NCBI GenBank assembly: GCA_007129085.1
Contig: SKWF01000086.1
Location: 1-18,311, forward strand
Direction: 5' to 3'
DNA length: 18,311 nucleotides
Source: Balneolaceae bacterium
GTDB taxonomy: Bacteria > Bacteroidota > Rhodothermia > Balneolales > Balneolaceae
Made by a program: the position numbers and the translations under genes. Positions 15,561 to 18,311 of this stretch are shown piece after piece (positions within the stretch are counted from its first letter, which is position 1; every line of letters starts with the position of its first letter). The notes below the pieces were generated by a model. The model had not been told where the DNA came from, did not search any database, and worked only from the letters and a program-made list of their open reading frames with translations.

Positions 15561-16010
15561 ATGCGGGCTACTCCGGAACTATCTGAGGAGACCGATCTAA
15601 TCGAAAAACAGCTGGATAACATCCAAACCATTGCGATTGTGGGAATTTCCAGGAATAGACATAAGGACAGCTACTTTGTGGGCCGGTACCTGCAGAATGC
15701 CGGCTACAATATCATTCCTGTAAACCCCGAGGCTGATGAAATTTTGGGCAATAAAGCATACTCCGATTTGATATCCATACCCGATGATATTGACGCCGTG
15801 GATGTTTTTATCAAACCTGAACATGTATCGAAAGTTGTTGACCAGGCTTTGGAGGTAGACCCCAAAGTGATCTGGCTGCAGCTGGGTACGGGAGATCACC
15901 CCGAAGAGGTTCAGCGAGCTGAAGAAGCCGGAATCATGATGGTTCAAAACCGATGTATGAAGGTCGATCACCAGTTTCTGATTCGTGACAGGGATAAAGG
16001 GAAAGAGTAA
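15561..16010 (+). CDS. CoA-binding domain protein (YccU-like, Rossmann fold)
   Basis: I chose the ATG at 15561 (149 residues), which fits the family length of about 135-145. A TTG at 15525 would add 12 residues and cannot be ruled out. The CoA-binding Rossmann domain is seen as TIAIVGISRNRHKDSYFVGRYLQ (23-45), NAGYNIIPVNPEADEILG (46-63), DDIDAVDVFIKPEHV (75-89), KVIWLQLGTG (102-111) and the cysteine-containing end VVQNRC-type stretch (MMVQNRCMKVDH, 126-137). Family members bind CoA nucleotides in crystal structures, but their biochemical role is unsettled. It is the first gene after the Cys/Met attenuator and SAM-I riboswitch and precedes metY, so a link with sulfur or acyl-CoA (O-acetylhomoserine) metabolism is a reasonable inference. 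The multi-hairpin repeat lies in its leader. Confidence 0.85.
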   Translation: MRATPELSEETDLIEKQLDNIQTIAIVGISRNRHKDSYFVGRYLQNAGYNIIPVNPEADEILGNKAYSDLISIPDDIDAVDVFIKPEHVSKVVDQALEVDPKVIWLQLGTGDHPEEVQRAEEAGIMMVQNRCMKVDHQFLIRDRDKGKE

Positions 16011-16028
16011 ATATGAAGATTTAATCCT

Positions 16029-16121
16029 CCCCTCCTTTTTAAGGAGGGGCCGGGGGTGGTTCTTTTTGGATTAAGGTTCTTGATCCAACCACCCCTTAAT
16101 CCCCTCCTTGGGAAGGAGGGG
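16029..16121. repeat. Palindromic intergenic element with CCCCTCC/GGAGGGG arms
   Basis: Three hairpins in a row: CCCCTCCTT / AAGGAGGGG (16029-16049), GGGGTGGTT / AACCACCCC (16053-16095), and CCCCTCCTT / AAGGAGGGG again (16101-16121). Inside the middle one TTGGATTAAG pairs with CTTGATCCAA (16066-16088, one G-U). The order of arms (GGGGTGG, inner TTGGAT, CCACCCC, CCCCTCC hairpin) is the same as in the elements at 15358 and 17675, so they look like one superfamily. It separates the CoA-binding gene from metY. Confidence 0.85.
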
Positions 16122-16158
16122 AAAATATCAACGATATTAAATAACAACCAGTAACTAA

Positions 16159-17499
<1,341 letters not shown>

Positions 17500-17517
17500 G
17501 GATTATGCATTGAATCT

Positions 17518-17669
17518 GTCCAAAAAGAACGTCATCCCGCACTTGATGCGCTCATCTTTTGAACGCGCCAGCGAAATCTCCTATCCCTAACAAAGGCAGG
17601 AGATGCCGGATCGGAGTCCGGCATGACAGAATTGATAATTAATGTTCTTTTTACACGCCCTTTTTGGAC
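17518..17669. repeat. REP-like element with nested inverted ends
   Basis: The ends are GTCCAAAAAG (17518-17527) and CTTTTTGGAC (17660-17669). Just inside, overlapping the left end, AAAAAGAAC (17522-17530) is inverted as GTTCTTTTT (17644-17652). Within it are GTCAT (17531) and ATGAC (17623-17627), and a strong hairpin ATGCCGGA / TCCGGCAT (17603-17624). The internal GTCATCCCG... and CCGGCATGAC sequence is of the kind dispersed between genes in many bacterial genomes. No gene is evident. Confidence 0.75.
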
Positions 17670-17674
17670 GGCTT

Positions 17675-17797
17675 GATGGGGTGTTGATGGAGCGTTGATT
17701 AGGTTTGGATTCAGATCCAACCTTCTCAACCCTGCGAACCCACCCCTTGTCTGACGCTGAACGCTTTCAGACATATCCCCTCCGGTGGAGGGGAGTT
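17675..17797. repeat. Multi-hairpin intergenic repeat, copy B
   Basis: This is the second copy of the element at 15358-15480. The outer arms are GGGGTG-TT (17678-17685) and AACCCACCCC (17737-17746). The inner stem AGGTTTGGAT / ATCCAACCT (17701-17723) differs in sequence from copy A but keeps the pairing. TGTCTGA / TCAGACA (17748-17773) and TCCCCTCC / GGAGGGGA (17776-17794, perfect here) follow. Bases 17735-17797 are 61 of 63 identical to copy A. Confidence 0.88.
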
Positions 17798-17803
17798 ATT
17801 AAT

Positions 17804-17836
17804 AAAAAAACCCGGACTCGAAAGTCGAGCCCGGGT
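17804..17836 (-). terminator. Minus-strand intrinsic terminator upstream of sfnG
   Basis: Read on the minus strand, ACCCGGGCTCGA pairs with TCGAGTCCGGGT (12 bp, one G-U, 3-base loop), followed by TTTTTT. On the plus strand the G-U becomes an A-C mismatch and there is no T run, so the structure fits minus-strand use. No minus-strand gene is visible to its right. Confidence 0.6.
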
Positions 17837-17882
17837 ATGAACCAAAACGCCGGAAGGAACTTTTAGCGGAGACCTTGCCGGC
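17837..17882 (+). promoter_or_regulatory. Structured leader with short upstream frame before sfnG
   Basis: GCCGGAAGG (17849-17857) pairs with CCTT-G-CCGGC (17873-17882), a 9-bp stem with one bulged G, ending 25 bases before the sfnG ATG. A 9-codon frame, ATG 17837 to TAG 17864-17866 (MNQNAGRNF), runs through its left arm. It has no Cys or Met after the start, and I recognise no known riboswitch here. Confidence 0.35.
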
Positions 17883-17907
17883 ATTAAGACTTAAAACCAA
17901 GATACAA

Positions 17908-18311
17908 ATGAGTAACGTAAAATTCGCATACTGGGCACCGAATGTCAGTGGTGGACTTGTGGTTTCAAAAGTTCCACAGAACACCGGCTGGGATTATGAG
18001 GCCAACAAACGATACGCACAAACTGCCGAACAGGTTGGATTCGAATACGCCCTGCTTCAAACACGTTTCATCGCCAGTTATGGCGCTGATAAACAGCTCG
18101 AAGCGGCAGCTCTCGGATCAGCTTTAGCTGCAGTAACAGATAAAATCAACCTGATATCCGCCGTGCATCCGGGGTTATGGCATCCCGCCGTGTACGCAAA
18201 AATTCTCTCTACCATCGACAATATCAGTGATGGCCGTGTTGCCGTAAACGTTGTGAGCGGTTGGTTCAAAGGAGAGTTCACCGCCTTTGGTGAACATTGG
18301 CTTGAACACGG
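17908..18311 (+). CDS. sfnG: FMNH2-dependent dimethylsulfone monooxygenase SfnG (3' end outside window)
   Basis: The frame opens at ATG 17908 and stays open to the window end (134 residues, about a third of the family length). It belongs to the bacterial luciferase-like flavin monooxygenases. Visible signatures are the N-terminal VKFAYWAPNVSGGLVVSK (4-21), GFEYALLQTRF, the AVHPGLWHPAVYAK strand-helix, TIDNISDGRVAVNVVSGWFKGEFTAFGEHWLEH near the edge. The NVVSGWFxGEF form points to SfnG more than to SsuD or LadA. SfnG oxidises dimethylsulfone to methanesulfinate, releasing organosulfur for assimilation, and needs a separate FMN reductase that is not seen here. Its position after metY suits a sulfur-acquisition region. 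A related alkanesulfonate-type monooxygenase is the alternative. Confidence 0.85.
   Translation, partial: MSNVKFAYWAPNVSGGLVVSKVPQNTGWDYEANKRYAQTAEQVGFEYALLQTRFIASYGADKQLEAAALGSALAAVTDKINLISAVHPGLWHPAVYAKILSTIDNISDGRVAVNVVSGWFKGEFTAFGEHWLEH

Noticed and set aside
16029..16121. CRISPR-like array from the repeated CCCCTCC palindromes
   Set aside because: Repeats are inverted arms of hairpins, not evenly spaced direct repeats with unique spacers, and no cas gene is near.
17532..17774. Minus-strand open frame of 80 codons
   Set aside because: It lies wholly within palindromic repeat elements and shows no protein features.

Overview
The window looks like a chromosomal segment of a Balneolota/Rhodothermota/Bacteroidota-type bacterium (inferred). 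The signs are moderate GC, few Shine-Dalgarno sequences, several TAnnTTTG-type -7 promoter elements, and a parA-parB-DUF5683 cluster of the kind typical of that superphylum. Balneolota is my best guess from protein style; it is not proven.

Layout. (1) 1-2496, plus strand: the end of a PaaH-type 3-hydroxyacyl-CoA dehydrogenase, the PaaI thioesterase (phenylacetate catabolism), and a membrane-anchored SpoIIE/RsbU-type phosphatase. (2) 2493-12286, all minus strand. In transcription order: uvrC; an ECF sigma factor translationally coupled to a membrane anti-sigma factor; the operon parA-parB-DUF5683-LOG; a secreted TPR protein with a strong terminator; and transketolase. The transketolase stop codon overlaps that of the convergent phosphatase gene. 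(3) 12383-14846, plus strand: an RluA-type pseudouridine synthase, pdxJ and era (TTG start with a clear Shine-Dalgarno). (4) 14847-18311, plus strand: a sulfur-metabolism region with an unusually elaborate control leader, a CoA-binding protein, metY (O-acetylhomoserine sulfhydrylase), and the start of sfnG (dimethylsulfone monooxygenase), which is cut by the window end.

Main discovery candidate. Between era and the CoA-binding gene lies a tandem regulatory leader. First comes a 22-codon reading frame with the run Cys-Phe-Cys-Met-Met-Cys-Met-Cys. It overlaps a hairpin and is followed by mutually exclusive antiterminator and terminator pairings, which is the layout of a classical ribosome-stalling attenuator sensing charged Cys/Met tRNA. 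About 40 bases later comes a SAM-I (S-box) riboswitch with its own antiterminator (9-bp perfect) and terminator. Together they would gate sulfur assimilation on both amino-acid supply and SAM level.

The sulfur region also carries several intergenic palindromic repeats: two copies of one multi-hairpin element (61 of 63 bases identical at their 3' ends), a related CCCCTCC/GGAGGGG element, and a REP-like element with nested inverted ends. It also has a minus-strand terminator and a structured leader just upstream of sfnG.
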